From Aphanothece sp. CMT-3BRIN-NPC111 (GTDB taxonomy: Bacteria; Cyanobacteriota; Cyanobacteriia; Cyanobacteriales; JAHHGU01): 64,000 nt of DNA. Made by a program: the position numbers and the translations under genes. The stretch spans positions 21,998 through 85,997 of the forward strand of contig JAHHGU010000019.1 in NCBI GenBank assembly GCA_019359765.1. Direction: 5' to 3'. The notes under the pieces were generated by a model. It was not told the origin of the DNA and did not search any database. It saw nothing but the letters and a program-made list of their open reading frames with translations. Of this stretch, positions 45,857 through 54,247 are shown one piece after another. Within the stretch, counting starts at the first letter, position 1, and the number at the start of each line of letters is the position of its first letter.

Positions 45857-48800
45857 TCAACATTGCCTGTTGCAGTTATTCAAGATAACGCGATCGCGCC
45901 CTGATGCCTTTGCTTGATAGAGCGCCTGATCAGCAGCCGCAATCAGCGATGCAGTCGAACCGTCATTGTAGTCAGCAACACTAGCAACGCCCAAAGTTAT
46001 GGTGACGCACTGGCTAACTAAAGAATTGACGTGGGTAATATTTAATGCTCTTACCCCTAAACGAATTGCCTCTGCAACTTTAACAGCGCCTTCAGCCTTG
46101 GTGTTTGGCAAAATTACGGCAAACTCTTCTCCCCCGTAACGCGCGACTAAATCCGCTGGTCGCTTTACCGCACGCTGGATGGCACTAGCCACCTGACGCA
46201 AGCACTCGTCCCCAGCTTGATGACCATAGGTATCGTTATAGATTTTGAAAAAGTCGATGTCGCACAGAATTAGAGACAGCGGTGTTTGATCCCTTAGCAG
46301 CCGCGCCCACTCTCGCTCCAGGTATTTGTCAAAGTAGCGACGATTTGCCACCTGGGTTAACCCATCTACAGACGCCAAACAGTGCAACGTCTGATTCGCT
46401 ATCTGCAACTGTTGATAGAGTTCTGCTTGTTGGATCGCGATCGCTACCTGGGTTGCTAGTTGCTCGATCAAATCTATCTCTAACTCCTGCCAGCGCCGGG
46501 GTTCTGAACACTGATTGCATACTAGCAATCCCCACAACTTTTCCCCCTGCACTATTGGCACCACCAAGTTGGCTCGGATCTGAAACTGTTCCAGGAAATC
46601 GATGTGGCACTGACTCAGACCTGCTGTGTAGATATCCTCCGTAGCTTGGATGCAACCGTTTTTGTAAAGATGGACATAGTTTTCCCCAAAGTAGTGGTCT
46701 TTAATTTTCCTACCTAAGATAGGCATCCAATCGGGGGCTACGTTTTCTACAACCACAATTCCACTCCAGTCTGGCTCGAAGCGGTATATGAACACCCGCT
46801 CGGTCTGGAGAAATTGGCGCACTTCCGCTACCGTAGTGTTGAGAATTTCCTTCAGGTTCAGAGATTGGCGGATACGTTGAGCAACTTCCGCCATCAGTCT
46901 TTCGCGCTCAGTTTGCTGTCGCTGTGCCTCCTGAGCTTGCTTGCGCTCAGTGATGTCCATTGCTACACCGACTAGACGTGTCGGCTTGCTGTTGCCATCG
47001 CAGTAAACCTGACCTTTATTTCCTACCCAGCGTAGAGTGCCGTCAGGCCAGAGGACTCGAAATTCAATTTCATAATCCGTCCCCTGTTCCAGGGCATCCC
47101 CTACGGCTTTAGCAACATAATCTCGGTCTTCAGAATAAACTGAATTGAGAAATGCTTCATAAGTTGGATGATATGACCCTGGGGGAAGACCAAATATTGG
47201 CCCAAGTTGGTCACTATAGGCAATGATGTTGCTGAGGATGTTCCAGTCCCATGTGCCCATGTGAGCGGCTTCTAAGGCTAATCTGAGTCGCGCTTCGCTT
47301 GCCCGCAGTGCTTCTTCCGTCTGTTTGCGCTCAGTGATGTCCGTAAGCATACCTAAAGCGCCAGCGTATTCTCCGGCTCGATCAATGATGGGGTTGGTCG
47401 CTACAATCGCCCAAAGGTTAGAACCATCCTTACGACGGAATTTAAAGTCATGTTGTTCTTTAATGCCTTGGCGGCGACGTTCTAGACACTCCAAGGCGAT
47501 CGCCACCCCTTCCTCATCCATAAACGCAAATAGCGGCTTACCCAGCATTTCCGCTGTAGTATAACCAAGCATTTCTGTCATTTGGCTATTAACAAAGCTT
47601 GTATTATTTTGGGCATCAAGAATCCAGATGCCCTCGGCTGCGGTTTCAATAAGTTGACGATAACGCTCTTCGCTTTTCCGTAGAGCCTCTTGAGCTTGTT
47701 CGCGCTCGGTTAGTAAGGCAATATAATTAGCCAAGCTTGCTATCCATCTCAGGAAGTGGTCGTCGCATTGAACTGTCTCAGGATGAGCTAGACTCAATAC
47801 TCCGATCGCGCCTTGGTTAACCATCATCGGCATACAAACGAAAGTCCCAATACCTAGTTGGCACAATGTATCATTGGAGTCACAATTCTTCGATTCAGTA
47901 GGCGTATACCTTTTAACTACAGATTGACCAGTACGAGCAACAGTTCCAGAGAGAGTCTGGTCTACCGGAACCTCAAGAACGCTTTGATTAGGAGGCAAAG
48001 GAATTCCTTTCACCCCTGCAAACACCATCACTTGGCGGGATTCGTCGTAGAGTTCGATGGCAATGATCGGGAAATTAGTTGCAGAACTAATTTCTTCAAC
48101 AATTACTTGGAATGCGGCTTCAAGCGATTGAGCCGTCAGCGTGATTTCAGAAATGCGATGCAAAGTAAGTAATTTCTGATTGCGCGAACTAACTTCCTCC
48201 TCTGCCCGCTTGCGCTCAGCAATTTCCTCTTGTAGTTGTTGATTAGCCTTTGTTAGTTCGGCGGTACGCTCTTTTACCATATCCTCAAGGTGATGGCGGT
48301 ACTGCCTTAATTCTTCTTCTGTCCGCTTGGGTTCTGTAATATCAATGCCTGTGCCTATGATGTACTCAACAGAGCCATCACTATCAATAATGGCAGTATT
48401 AGACCAAGCAATTAGTCGCCTATTTCCTTTTTTTGTTATCCAATAATTTTGGTACTCGTTTGGGAACTGACCAGAACGAAGTTGCTTGAAAGTCGCTTTG
48501 ACCGGTTCCACTTCTTCGGGAATCAGGAACATATCCCAGAAATGCTTGCCTTTTACCTCTTCAAAAGAGTAATTAGTTATTTGCTCGCAGGCACGGTTGA
48601 AGCGGATGATTTGCCCCTGCTTGTCAAGAACCACTACTAAACTGTCCACCGTATCAATGACTGCGGAGATGAAGTTACGTTCTTTGTGCAGAGCCTCTTG
48701 AGCTTGCTTGTGTTCGGTGATATCTTCGCAAATAAGAAAGATGACTGTATTTGTGTCAGTTTTTTGTACAGCGCGAGCAGTTGCTTTCATCCAGACAATA

Positions 48801-49207
48801 CTGCCGTTTTTGCAACAAGCACGAAATTGCCAATTCACAATCTTTAGGTGCGTTGCACTGGGTACAGACTGTTGCAAAAACGCCGTCAGCTCTGCTTTTA
48901 ACCGGGTTTCATCTTCAGGATAAAGAATACCAAAAATCGGTTTTGCCATCAGCTCCTGAGCTGCGTAACCGAGACGCCTCGCTCCAAACTCATTAACGCC
49001 AAGAACTGCTCCCGCAGAGTCGACAGTGAAGTATATATAGGGAATACTTTCGTACAAGATGCGGTATTGCTCTAGTTCTGCATTAGCGTTAAGCAGAGCA
49101 TCTTCAAGTTGGCGCTGTTCTACATCGGCATTAGTTTGTTGAAACTGTCCACAGATATCTTTATCCTGGCTATGTCCCGAGCCGATGGACCAGTGAGTAG
49201 AGTTCAT
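45857..49207 (-). CDS. PAS/GAF diguanylate cyclase with a cyanobacteriochrome-type GAF domain
   Basis: 1116 residues. Order: coiled-coil N-terminus, PAS (about 48-170), PAS (173-290), coiled-coil (300-340), GAF (345-505), PAS (515-640), PAS (645-765), GAF (775-915), GGDEF (930-1110). The active site is GGEEF at 1025-1029, with an inhibitory I-site RPAD at 1016-1019, so it should make c-di-GMP. The second GAF has C867-H868 in SQCHIDFLEQFQIRANLVVP, the conserved bilin-attachment Cys-His of cyanobacteriochromes; the DXCF second cysteine is not present (DHYF instead). No membrane segments. I infer a light-controlled c-di-GMP synthase with extra PAS sensing. An ATG at 49207 starts the frame. Confidence 0.9.
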   Translation of the reverse strand: MNSTHWSIGSGHSQDKDICGQFQQTNADVEQRQLEDALLNANAELEQYRILYESIPYIYFTVDSAGAVLGVNEFGARRLGYAAQELMAKPIFGILYPEDETRLKAELTAFLQQSVPSATHLKIVNWQFRACCKNGSIVWMKATARAVQKTDTNTVIFLICEDITEHKQAQEALHKERNFISAVIDTVDSLVVVLDKQGQIIRFNRACEQITNYSFEEVKGKHFWDMFLIPEEVEPVKATFKQLRSGQFPNEYQNYWITKKGNRRLIAWSNTAIIDSDGSVEYIIGTGIDITEPKRTEEELRQYRHHLEDMVKERTAELTKANQQLQEEIAERKRAEEEVSSRNQKLLTLHRISEITLTAQSLEAAFQVIVEEISSATNFPIIAIELYDESRQVMVFAGVKGIPLPPNQSVLEVPVDQTLSGTVARTGQSVVKRYTPTESKNCDSNDTLCQLGIGTFVCMPMMVNQGAIGVLSLAHPETVQCDDHFLRWIASLANYIALLTEREQAQEALRKSEERYRQLIETAAEGIWILDAQNNTSFVNSQMTEMLGYTTAEMLGKPLFAFMDEEGVAIALECLERRRQGIKEQHDFKFRRKDGSNLWAIVATNPIIDRAGEYAGALGMLTDITERKQTEEALRASEARLRLALEAAHMGTWDWNILSNIIAYSDQLGPIFGLPPGSYHPTYEAFLNSVYSEDRDYVAKAVGDALEQGTDYEIEFRVLWPDGTLRWVGNKGQVYCDGNSKPTRLVGVAMDITERKQAQEAQRQQTERERLMAEVAQRIRQSLNLKEILNTTVAEVRQFLQTERVFIYRFEPDWSGIVVVENVAPDWMPILGRKIKDHYFGENYVHLYKNGCIQATEDIYTAGLSQCHIDFLEQFQIRANLVVPIVQGEKLWGLLVCNQCSEPRRWQELEIDLIEQLATQVAIAIQQAELYQQLQIANQTLHCLASVDGLTQVANRRYFDKYLEREWARLLRDQTPLSLILCDIDFFKIYNDTYGHQAGDECLRQVASAIQRAVKRPADLVARYGGEEFAVILPNTKAEGAVKVAEAIRLGVRALNITHVNSLVSQCVTITLGVASVADYNDGSTASLIAAADQALYQAKASGRDRVILNNCNRQC

Positions 49208-49421
49208 CGTTGAAAACCAACTTGTAGGCTTAAGTAGGTAGGTGAAAATAACCCGAAAACCAGTTTCCAGCAGGGCGGGAGTTTAAGACTGATGCTATAT
49301 ACCTTTAATTTGTCACACCTACTTACGACATTGCCCTAGGTATAAACCTTTGGTACTCTCAATTCAGAATTCCACAACCGATTGCTAGATTATCAATTTT
49401 TAACGAAATGTAATAAATTAT

Positions 49422-50030
49422 TTATTTTTTCTTTAGACTGCTGGGAACTCCTACTGGTGAAAGACCTGCGATCGCTCGTAAATTTTGGCAGCGGATCAGT
49501 TCTGTAAAATTTAAGCTGGGGCGACCTTCAATAGAAGCGATCGCTTCAATGGCAGACAACAAGTGCTGGGCAGCTTCTGTTTCCGTGTAGCCGCGTCGCT
49601 GTGCCACTTGGATCGCTGCTTCGTCGGCATTCAGCAAGGACTGAGCGCTGCGGTTGTTGCGCCAGATTTGGGTTCCGGCGATCGCACTTAATCCCGTGGC
49701 AACTACGATGCCCACCGCATCTCCCTGCAATAGTTCTACTACGCCGCCCAATAACGCCGCCACGACTACTCCTTGATACAAGTCTGGCTTCAACCACTTG
49801 ATATTCGTAAGCCAGCTAACTGTACTTAAAATCAGCAAGTCTCGCTGCGGCTTGGGCAGCTGACGCCAAAGGTCAAAGTTAATAAAAATAGGTCTTTCTT
49901 GAGACCAAGGCAGGGGAAACGGGCTATCAATGACCTGCGATTGCTGCGGCTTGCTAACAATTTTTGTCAGCATACGACCAGAGGCAGGCATGACATCTAA
50001 CAATCGGCGAATTTCAGGTTCTGGATTCAT
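49422..50030 (-). CDS. DUF3318 family protein
   Basis: 202-residue cyanobacterial protein of unknown function. Residues 85-115 hold two hydrophobic stretches (GVVVAALLGGVVELL and GIVVATGLSAIAG) that could be a membrane hairpin. The N-terminal part includes PRQRDLLILSTVSWL-like sequence (PKPQRDLLILSTVSWL) and the C-terminal part a conserved EAAIQVAQRRGYTETEAAQHLL segment. It lies 392 bp upstream (in its own direction downstream) of the large diguanylate cyclase gene, same strand; relatedness of function is not shown. Confidence 0.85.
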   Translation of the reverse strand: MNPEPEIRRLLDVMPASGRMLTKIVSKPQQSQVIDSPFPLPWSQERPIFINFDLWRQLPKPQRDLLILSTVSWLTNIKWLKPDLYQGVVVAALLGGVVELLQGDAVGIVVATGLSAIAGTQIWRNNRSAQSLLNADEAAIQVAQRRGYTETEAAQHLLSAIEAIASIEGRPSLNFTELIRCQNLRAIAGLSPVGVPSSLKKK

Positions 50031-50459
50031 TGAACTTCCAGTAAAACGACCGCAGGCGACCAGGAAAAGCGAGTAACCTCTATATTTTGCAACTTAAACA
50101 ACTCACCAACTGGGCTGGGGAAACTAGTGCAATGCGGTAGAAGTTTGTGACCACCATCCAAGGGCAAGGCGGCAAGGGGACAAGGGGGCAAGGAGACAAG
50201 GAGGCAAGGGGGAAATTTTAGCTGGTCAGTTTTTTCTGCCAAGCTGCACTAGGCATAAAACCTGAGGTTTAATTTATCAATCTCTGCCTTGAGAGGGATG
50301 GCACAAGTGATTGTTTCATTCCAAGAAAATAAACTGCTAGGAAACTAGCATAGTTAGTAAAGTAGGTACAGAATATAATAATTTAAGCCCAGTAAAGATT
50401 TGCATAAAGTTAAGCTGAAATTAACAGTAGAAAATAGTTAACTAGAGTCATTTCAATAA
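50031..50459. other. Intergenic region with 8-bp tandem repeat
   Basis: 429 bp between DUF3318 (leftward) and the zinc-ribbon gene (rightward). The main feature is the tandem array at 50163-50213. No RNA gene or open frame that I can support. Confidence 0.6.
50163..50213. repeat. Tandem GRCAAGG octamer array
   Basis: Five successive 8-nt units with the core GCAAGG or ACAAGG (for example CGGCAAGG, GGACAAGG, GGGCAAGG, AGACAAGG, AGGCAAGG) plus a partial unit on each side. It lies about 130 bp upstream of the DUF3318 start. Confidence 0.8.
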
Positions 50460-50726
50460 ATGGAAGCTTTTGATCTAGTCCCTCCTCAATGGACTTCTAA
50501 GGCAATTCATGCCCACCAATTTTGCTGCCCTACCTGCCAGTCTTCTTGTATGGAAGCGACTAAGGTTTGGCTGAATCGGCGCTCGCCTGTGATGACGGAA
50601 GACTATAGCAGAAAGTGGCAGGAGTTTTACCAGTGTCAGTGTGGCAATGTGTGGTGGGCTTGGAGTAACGATCGCCCTCCTTCAGAGTTGTCAAAGCGCG
50701 ATCGGCTAGAAGACGAGGATTTTTAA
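50460..50726 (+). CDS. Small zinc-ribbon-like protein (88 aa)
   Basis: Conserved small protein. Cysteine pairs C23-x2-C26 (CPTC) and C59-x-C61 (QCQCG) with a further C30 suggest a zinc ribbon, and the tryptophan cluster WWAW follows the second pair. The C-terminal part is acidic. Composition fits a nucleic-acid or protein-binding module; function unknown. ATG at 50460 preceded by an AT-rich leader without strong ribosome binding site. Confidence 0.7.
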   Translation: MEAFDLVPPQWTSKAIHAHQFCCPTCQSSCMEATKVWLNRRSPVMTEDYSRKWQEFYQCQCGNVWWAWSNDRPPSELSKRDRLEDEDF

Positions 50727-50839
50727 GGGCGCGATCGCGCCTTCAATCGACGGCTGCGGGCTTTTTTGTGGCGCGATCGCACCCCCAGCCCCACGAAACA
50801 AGCTTTAACATGAAGAAGTATTAACAAAAAAGTCTCTGC

Positions 50840-51607
50840 ATGGACTGGCAGGAAGTTTCAGGTAACTGGGTATTCATACCCCAACATCCCATCGGCATTG
50901 TGCATTTTCTTGGAGGTGCTTTTGTCGCCACAGCACCACATGTAACATATCGCCTGTTACTAGAAGGCTTGGCAGCTAAAGGGTATGCAATCATTGCTAC
51001 GCCATTTGTGAATACCTTCGATCATGCCGCGATCGCCCAATCTGTACACCAAAGCTTTGATCGCACCCTGGAACGCTTACATGCAAAAACCATTATCCGA
51101 CGGCGATATCTTCCCATATACGGAGTCGGACACAGCATGGGTTGCAAACTGCATTTGCTCATTGGTAGCCTTTTTCCCGTAGAACGAGCAGGCAATATTT
51201 TAATTTCCTTTAATAATTTTTCCGCTCGCGATGCCGTTCCTTTCGTAGAGCAGTTTTCTAGCGCCTTCACCGTCGAGTTTACACCTTCCCCCTTGGAAAC
51301 TATGGCTCTCGTGCAAGAGCGTTACCAAGTCCGGCGTAACTTAATCGTCAAATTTACGAACGATAATCTCGATCAATCTCTGGCTCTAGCAGAGACGCTA
51401 GAAAAACGCTTTCCAGGGATGATCGCGGCTCAGACACTCTCAGGCAGCCATATTACCCCATTAGGGCAAGATGTAAAATGGCAAGCTAGCTCGGTGTATA
51501 CCCCGTTTGATGCCATCGGTCAGTGGATGAAGCAAGAAGTCCAGCGAGACTTAAATCAACTAAAACGAGAAATTCTCCGCTGGTTAAATCCCCTTTCACC
51601 CAATTAG
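50840..51607 (+). CDS. DUF1350 family alpha/beta hydrolase-like protein
   Basis: 255 residues. The nucleophile elbow is GHSMGC (serine followed by Met-Gly-Cys) in YGVGHSMGCKLHL; an N-terminal PQHPIGIVHFLGGAFV is the oxyanion turn, and a late histidine occurs in SGSHITPLG. DUF1350 is common in cyanobacteria and plastids, where no substrate is established; I infer a lipid or ester hydrolase. Starts at ATG 50840, 113 bp after the zinc-ribbon gene. A perfect hairpin follows its stop. Confidence 0.85.
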   Translation: MDWQEVSGNWVFIPQHPIGIVHFLGGAFVATAPHVTYRLLLEGLAAKGYAIIATPFVNTFDHAAIAQSVHQSFDRTLERLHAKTIIRRRYLPIYGVGHSMGCKLHLLIGSLFPVERAGNILISFNNFSARDAVPFVEQFSSAFTVEFTPSPLETMALVQERYQVRRNLIVKFTNDNLDQSLALAETLEKRFPGMIAAQTLSGSHITPLGQDVKWQASSVYTPFDAIGQWMKQEVQRDLNQLKREILRWLNPLSPN

Positions 51608-51621
51608 CAACTTAGGGATCG

Positions 51622-51646
51622 AGAGACGTTCCGCCGGAACGTCTCT
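51622..51646. repeat. AGAGACGTTCC palindrome, probable terminator
   Basis: An 11-bp perfect stem (AGAGACGTTCC with GGAACGTCTCT) around a 3-nt loop, 15 bp after the DUF1350 stop and between convergent genes. It shares the outer AGAGACG/CGTCTCT arms with the hairpin at 55976-56023, so the two look like members of a dispersed repeat family. Confidence 0.75.
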
Positions 51647-51698
51647 ACTAAAAGGAGGTGGGAAGTTGAACCACCTCTTCGCGTTCTATCTTGTGCGA

Positions 51699-52256
51699 TT
51701 ACTTCATTTCTACAGGCGTTTTGATTTCTGCCGATAGCTTACCGTCTGGCTGGATTGCTTGACCTTCAATAAAGGAACGCAACATCCAAGCCATTTCCTC
51801 GTGCTGTTCCATCAGACCTGTGAGAAAATCAGCAGTTCCCTGATCGTGGAAGTTTTCACCACATTGATCAATGTGGTCGCGTAGATTGCGGATAACCTGC
51901 TCATGATCTACCACTAAGTTCTCTACCATACCCTCGGCTGAAGGAACATCTTCGCCCACGTGTTCTTTGATAGAAGCGTTTTTTAAGAAGCCTTCAGCCG
52001 TACCCACTGGATAGCCACCCAACGTGCGTATACGCTCGGCTAATTTATCAATGTTAATCGTCAAGGCTTCATAGTGTTCCTCCCAGAGTGTATGCAGCGA
52101 GCGGAACTGAGGCCCGACTACATCCCAATGGTACTTTTTGGTTTTGATCAACAGCAGATAAGCATCCGACAAATCGCGGTTCAATAAGTCGGTGACGCCT
52201 TGACGCTGTTCTTCTGTTAAACCTATGTTTAAGGGGCGCATTAATTTGTTCTCCAC
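51699..52256 (-). CDS. Dps-family DNA starvation protection ferritin (paralogue 1)
   Basis: 185 residues. Inter-subunit ferroxidase ligands in Dps spacing are all present: H43, H55, E59, D70 and E74. The protein oxidises Fe(II) with hydrogen peroxide and stores iron in a 12-mer. The C-terminal 25 residues (GQAIQPDGKLSAEIKTPVEMK) are a tail absent in the second Dps at 53121-53618. Start is either GTG 52256 (MENKLMRP) or ATG 52241; the longer form is annotated. It is adjacent to an HTH-GrpE gene, the second dps and sulfiredoxin on the same strand. Confidence 0.9.
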   Translation of the reverse strand: MENKLMRPLNIGLTEEQRQGVTDLLNRDLSDAYLLLIKTKKYHWDVVGPQFRSLHTLWEEHYEALTINIDKLAERIRTLGGYPVGTAEGFLKNASIKEHVGEDVPSAEGMVENLVVDHEQVIRNLRDHIDQCGENFHDQGTADFLTGLMEQHEEMAWMLRSFIEGQAIQPDGKLSAEIKTPVEMK

Positions 52257-52320
52257 ACTTTTGCACTATTCCCAGTGCAACAAATCTATACACAGGCTTC
52301 ATCAGTCAAATGGGAGATTA

Positions 52321-52357
52321 GCGATTTTGGATTTTAGATTTTGGATTTGGGATTAAA
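52321..52357. repeat. GATTTTG/GATTTGG heptamer short tandem repeat
   Basis: About five heptamer units (GATTTTG, GATTTTA, GATTTTG, GATTTGG, GATTAAA) between dps and the HTH-GrpE gene, same family as 1319-1388 and the thrB insertion. Confidence 0.7.
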
Positions 52358-52367
52358 AATTAATCGT

Positions 52368-53009
52368 TCACTCTTCTATAGGGCTGACTTTGGCGCGATA
52401 GAGAAGTTTGTCGCCCTGGCGATAGCCGGTGTAGCGAACTTTTACGCGATCGCCCTCCTGAGCTGTTCCCTGCATAAGCTGATGCTGTCGGGGGTCGTAG
52501 GAAACTTCTTCGCCTACAGATGCGATCGCCTCCACGCCCCACTGTTGCAAAAGCTGGTCTACTGGTCGCACCAACGCCAGTAATCTTACCGCTGGTAACT
52601 GTGGATTCTGCTGAGCAGCATAGGCAGCTGTAGGCCATTGCAATAACCACGATTCCAGAACTTGCAGACTCGCCTGCTGAAATTCCTGCATTAAAGACTC
52701 TCGCAGCTGCTTTATCTGAGCTTGCAAACGCTGATACTCCTGCTTCAAGGCTGCCTGTGCATCCAACTCCTCACCTAGTTTGATCTCACTAAAGGTTGCC
52801 AGTAACTCAGTTATCGGCACTTGTAGGGCTTGACTAATCTTGAGCAGGGTTTCCATCCGCATCTGCGACACCTGTCCTAGCCGCAGACGTCTTACCTGCC
52901 GCTCTGAGACGCCAGCTTTTCTACTTAGTGCCTTAAAACTGGAAACACCCACCCTCTGCATTAACTGCTGCAACGGATGGTTGAAATCTTTATCAGCAGA
53001 CTGGCTCAT
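52368..53009 (-). CDS. grpE: HTH-GrpE-like fusion protein
   Basis: 213 residues. The N-terminal 65 are an XRE/Cro-type helix-turn-helix (FKALSRKAGVSERQVRRLRL, then ETLLKISQALQVPI). Residues 85-140 are a coiled coil (QEYQRLQAQIKQLRESL). The C-terminal region (residues 150-213) ends in KVRYTGYRQGDKLLYRAKV, the pattern of the GrpE beta-wing that contacts DnaK. GrpE is the nucleotide exchange factor of the Hsp70 system. A DNA-binding variant of this kind occurs in cyanobacteria. Symbol given for the domain only; a housekeeping grpE is expected elsewhere. An 11-bp inverted repeat sits 25 bp upstream. Confidence 0.7.
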   Translation of the reverse strand: MSQSADKDFNHPLQQLMQRVGVSSFKALSRKAGVSERQVRRLRLGQVSQMRMETLLKISQALQVPITELLATFSEIKLGEELDAQAALKQEYQRLQAQIKQLRESLMQEFQQASLQVLESWLLQWPTAAYAAQQNPQLPAVRLLALVRPVDQLLQQWGVEAIASVGEEVSYDPRQHQLMQGTAQEGDRVKVRYTGYRQGDKLLYRAKVSPIEE

Positions 53010-53033
53010 CAGGTTGAAAATACTAGAACAGCA

Positions 53034-53070
53034 GTTAGTAGGAACGTAGTTTTATTTAATTCCTACTAAC
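53034..53070. promoter_or_regulatory. 11-bp perfect inverted repeat upstream of the HTH-GrpE gene
   Basis: GTTAGTAGGAA (53034-53044) and TTCCTACTAAC (53060-53070) are separated by 15 bp. The element starts 25 bp before the ATG of the HTH gene and lies 51 bp past the stop of the second dps. It could be an operator of the HTH protein or a mRNA hairpin; no T-run follows, so a terminator is less likely. Confidence 0.5.
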
Positions 53071-53120
53071 TACTAGCACGCTTCACGCGCATCCTGATTA
53101 CTGAACTGGTGTTATAGCGC

Positions 53121-53618
53121 TTATTCTTCCAGCAGGCTTCTTAACATCCAGGCAGTCTTTTCATGAACTTGCAGCCGCTGAGTTAATAGGTCGGCCGTGG
53201 GTTCGTCGTTTACCTGATCGGCTACGGGGAAGATTGACCGAGCCGTTCTGGCTACAGCTTCCTGACCTTCTACCAAAAGGCGAATCATCTCCTGGGCTTT
53301 GGGAACACCAGGCGTTTCTTGGATAGAGGTTAATTGAGAAAACTCGATATAGGTAGCAGGTGCGGGAAAGCCCAAGGCTCTGATGCGTTCAGCAATCAAA
53401 TCTACAGCTAAGGCAAGTTCGGTGTATTGCGTCTCAAACATCAAGTGTAAGGTCTGGAACATCGGGCCGGTAACGTTCCAGTGAAAGTTGTGGGTTTTGA
53501 GGTAGAGCGTATAGGTGTCAGCTAACAAGCGAGAAAGCCCTGCGGCAATTTCTTTGCGGGCGTTTTCTTCAATTCCAATGTCAACTTTCATTGTTTTCTT
53601 GGCGTCTGAAGTTTGCAT
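53121..53618 (-). CDS. dps: Dps-family DNA starvation protection ferritin (paralogue 2)
   Basis: 165 residues with ferroxidase ligands H46, H58, E62, D73 and E77 in canonical spacing. Shorter than the paralogue at 51699-52256 and without its tail, closer to the common Dps length. The N-terminal [16 protein letters not shown] carries few lysines, so direct DNA binding is doubtful. Role: H2O2-dependent iron oxidation and protection from oxidative damage. A GGAGGAATT-like ribosome binding site precedes the ATG at 53618. It heads a same-strand group dps - HTH-GrpE - dps. Confidence 0.92.
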   Translation of the reverse strand: MQTSDAKKTMKVDIGIEENARKEIAAGLSRLLADTYTLYLKTHNFHWNVTGPMFQTLHLMFETQYTELALAVDLIAERIRALGFPAPATYIEFSQLTSIQETPGVPKAQEMIRLLVEGQEAVARTARSIFPVADQVNDEPTADLLTQRLQVHEKTAWMLRSLLEE

Positions 53619-53747
53619 TAATTCCTCCTAATTTACTGGGATAATTCACTAAAACGTTATGAATGCGCTTCTAGGTTGGTTGCGGCGTGTAAAGTTAAAA
53701 ATCTCAAACCAGCCATCTATCAGTATGCCTGGTTGCACCCGCAATGC

Positions 53748-54008
53748 TTAGGCTAGATGCATCCGTAGAACTGAACGGGGAGCCTTGCGAACACGGGCTA
53801 GAATCGTTGTCTTACCTAGACGCTGGCAAGCTTCATAGCGGTGACAACCTGAAAAACCATAGTACTGTCCCTCAACTTCCAGGACGTCGATGGGTTCTTG
53901 CTGCCCAATTTCCTGGATCGATTCCATCAAAGCTGCCACTTTGGCTTGGTCATTTTGTCGTGGTAGAGGACGGTGAATCTGCCGGAGGGGAATCTCCTGT
54001 ACCTTCAT
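53748..54008 (-). CDS. srx: Sulfiredoxin
   Basis: 86 residues from the ATG at 54008 (the ATG at 54029 would add 7 unrelated residues). The signature FSGCHR with catalytic C55 is complete; the fold is the ParB/Srx type, and R-rich loop KAPRSVLRMHLA is the C-terminal strand. Sulfiredoxin uses ATP to reduce cysteine sulfinic acid in 2-Cys peroxiredoxins after overoxidation. Its position next to two dps genes supports an oxidative stress island. No peroxiredoxin in the window. Confidence 0.88.
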   Translation of the reverse strand: MKVQEIPLRQIHRPLPRQNDQAKVAALMESIQEIGQQEPIDVLEVEGQYYGFSGCHRYEACQRLGKTTILARVRKAPRSVLRMHLA

Positions 54009-54247
54009 GAGAAGCTTTGCTGCCTCCATTTGAATCTCTTCTATTTAAATCATACTCGTTATGACTTCAAGTGGCAATAGTCAAAAAATCTATATCTATT
54101 AGCTCTCCGGGCTTTAAAAAGACGCGGATTCTTGGTTCAATGGGGAGCTAATGCTGAAGAAAATTCAAAATGTTTGATTTGTATCAGTTTTATGAAGCAG
54201 AGGCTAAACTGATCTTGACAGCCAAGTGTTCTATCCTGAGGTAGTTC

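Noticed and set aside
46282..46655. Overlapping long frames opposite the GAF region of the diguanylate cyclase
   Set aside because: Antisense shadows caused by the base composition of the coding strand.
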